Below, piece by piece: positions 61,672-64,000 of a stretch of DNA of 64,000 nt. The first letter of the stretch is position 1. Each line of letters opens with the position of its first letter. Location: contig JASAMV010003866.1 in assembly GCA_030248065.1 (NCBI GenBank), positions 20,497-84,496 on the forward strand, given 5' to 3'. Source of the stretch: Rhynchonema sp. JSB1_4 (taxonomy: Eukaryota > Nematoda > Chromadorea > Monhysterida > Xyalidae). Under the pieces are notes generated by a model. The model made no database searches, was not told the origin of the DNA, and saw only the letters and a program-made list of their open reading frames with translations. The translations under genes were made by a program, and so were the position numbers.

Positions 61672-64000
61672 GATGTTTCACAGTGATTGCTGTTGTAGTT
61701 GACTTGCCAATATCTCTGGCAATGGCACGCTGTCGTCGCCGCTAGCTGCTAATTTGCTACTTCTGATCGTTATACTTTGGCTGAAATTAAATAAAAGTTA
61801 CATGTCTTATGTTTATGTGCGTAAACGAACAGAAATCAAATTGAATCAAATCAAAATGAACAATGTCGAATACTTCGGCAAGACAAACAAATGGTCAAGC
61901 CATGAATGAGCCTCTGTGGCAATGCTCAACCTAAAAGCGCTCTTGCTGACAGTGAGAAAGCAACAAATCGTAACAATACCTGACTGAATATTGTTGACGT
62001 TGAGCGGTTGAAAACGGCAAAAAAGTTGCACAACCGAATTTTGAAATTTGATTCCACTAACAAAACGGACTTGACCGACAGATATGGCAAAGTTTTTCAC
62101 AGTCTCGACCGATGGATATACAATGAGTGAAGAAAAGTATATCTTCAACGAAGCATTGATGCGGGCAAAGTTTGTGTCCTGCGTACCGCAGACTGGTGGG
62201 CACACTTCGCTACAAAAAAGTTTACGCGCGTAAAAACCGACATTTCGCTCAACCGGCATAAACTCACAGGCTCAATGCTCATCTGAAGGTATACATGTTT
62301 GCTACGTGAATGGATAAGTGCGGGGACGGCGAAGTAAGCATGGGCTGGAAAACGCTTCTACAGTACAACACGGTGCGACCAAGTCAAAGCAAAAGTTCAG
62401 TAAACACTGCCGAATGCTCGTTGTTTTGTTACACAGCTGTAATATTCTGTCTGTGCGATGAAAACGGAGAAAAAATGAAAGCGAATTTTACGCATGGCTG
62501 ACTTGGAACATACGAAGGGTCGTTTGGTTATGAATTGCAATGTTTTTGACTTGACACCGAAGCTTTGTAAGCTACATAGGTACCGTTTCTGTGGTTGAAA
62601 CAGAAAGTGCTGGAGAACCTACAAAACACCATCGTTGTGCCGCATAACGCTTGAATTCAGAGAACAAGCGACCAAAGCAACAACATCTCCACATCTTATG
62701 TAAAACATTTGCCGAAAAGTGCATCGCGTTCGGAAAGACTTTTCTTTTTTGCGCATTCTGGGGGCTACAAAATGAACAACCTGGAACACACTGTGAGTGC
62801 GAACACTTACGCCGTTCCAATGAACCAGAAACACAAGAAGTCAGCTGTTAAAAATGAAAGCACCTTGTTCGTACGTTCGGTGTGCGTACAAAGACCGAGC
62901 ACCTGGGCACTAAGGGTTGGGAGAGTGATGTTCAGTCATTCAGGCAGTTTTCGTCTGATAAAAAAAGACTGTGGTGCTTGTTTACTTACCGGTTGACACA
63001 TGACAATAGAGCGCGATATTTTTATGCACCAACCCTTATCCGAAATTTTCACCAAAAGTCTTGGATGAAACCGCATATTACGCATAGTATTGGTTGGCAT
63101 GCACACCAACACATCTTTGAGAGAGCTCGTGGAATCCATGAATGAACCACGTCACCAGCTACGACTGCCGGGTATGAACGCACCTGATGACAGAAAGTAA
63201 GGCATACGTGACGACAAGTTCGGATGATTGAAAAAGTTTCATAAATGAGCCAAAGTGGTGCAAACACCGTTTCTGCCATGTGAAAGGGAAGCAAAACACA
63301 CTGGTTATGAAAATTGGTATTGATACAAGGTTCTTTCATAACGGTTAGTTACTACGACGTGACGCGATTACAAAGCACGAGTTGGACGTTGGAATACGGG
63401 CGCTGGTTTTTATGCGCGCACAAACAGGTTGCATACTGTTTACGATATAAAACTGGGAAGCATGGGGATGACAGGTACAGTTCAGTTGGCTTGGTTTACG
63501 ACCCGTCGTGAAAAAGCACGGTGGTAACACTACGTCCTGGTTTCGCACCTCAAAAATAGCGTGGGTGCAATGTTTGGTTGGCCAGTGATTCAGTGCGCTT
63601 TGCGCGCGTGTACACATATACATACATACATGTTCAAATACAGTCACCACACACCAAGCAAAAATAGAATAAGGCAACCGGCTGCGTCGAAATACATACA
63701 GCTGAACTGAACTGAACACACGCCACAACTTGATGCAGAAGCAATCCGGGCACCAGCTCCGCATTGTAAGTTGCATTTCAAAGTGATGCCCAGTGATGGG
63801 ATAGCTTTGTGGGGAGCACAAAAAACGCCTGAGAACATGTACGAAGCAAAGGTTTGCATCCGCTCATCCAATACATACATACAATGGATCAGATCAAAAT
63901 CGAACGGTCAGCCATGGTTGCGATGCGTTCTGGACAGAGATAAGCGCGCATATCCTAAAAATCACCACGTTGTTCCCAATCATACAGCAAACAACGCAAC
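61672..64000. other. Region upstream of the extended synaptotagmin, no gene recognised
   Basis: Should hold the E-Syt promoter and 5' untranslated exon(s). I find no conserved peptide, no RNA gene and no clear inverted-repeat element. Several short open frames overlap on both strands and look random. Confidence 0.5.

Noticed and set aside
1..64000. CRISPR array, bacterial operons, rRNA genes or phage
   Set aside because: No evenly spaced direct repeats with unique spacers, no Shine-Dalgarno-led gene runs and no rRNA sequence. The repeats are eukaryotic inverted-repeat elements.

Overview
This window is nuclear DNA from an animal. It holds five multi-exon protein genes with GT-AG (and a few GC-AG) introns, bilaterian-type proteins, tRNA-like and telomere-like repeats, and many non-autonomous inverted-repeat elements in introns and spacers. 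I cannot fix the species. Short interstitial arrays of the TTAGGC/GCCTAA hexamer (the nematode telomere unit) and a dispersed ATGTTTCA octamer that shares its GTTTCA core with the nematode piRNA promoter motif make a nematode or another ecdysozoan plausible, but neither is proof.

Layout. (1) 483-11295, minus: an ADCY9-type membrane adenylate cyclase. The first transmembrane block and the first catalytic half are present, and the rest runs off the left edge. (2) 14136-28698, minus: an NR4A/DHR38/NHR-6-type nuclear receptor of 13 exons with polyQ, polyN and polyH tracts in the N-terminal part. One further upstream exon at 34125-34218 may belong to it. (3) About 28.7-43.1 kb: a gene-poor spacer packed with palindromic elements, G-rich low-complexity DNA and nested elements. 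(4) 43101-46574, plus: a USP12/USP46-type deubiquitinase. (5) 47349-51481, minus: the mitochondrial rRNA dimethyladenosine transferase TFB1M, tail to tail with USP46. One of its introns carries a foreign-looking AT-rich block. (6) 53020-61671, minus: an extended synaptotagmin with N-terminal membrane segment, SMP domain and three C2 domains, plus a possible alternative last exon. (7) 61.7-64 kb: no gene recognised.

The exon models were joined by hand from splice signals and reading phase. The four complete genes each sum to a whole number of codons (NR4A 855 aa, USP46 411 aa, TFB1M 378 aa, E-Syt 799 aa), which is strong internal support. The genes look functionally independent; nothing suggests an operon. 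Adenylate cyclase and NR4A are linked in general biology (NR4A genes are cAMP/CREB-responsive), and the cyclase gene has a perfect CRE octamer upstream.

The most unusual signal is the octamer ATGTTTCA/TGAAACAT. I counted 34 copies, about ten times the chance number, equally on both strands. About ten lie within 30 nt of a splice junction or start codon of the minus-strand genes, and three form the splice acceptor itself.
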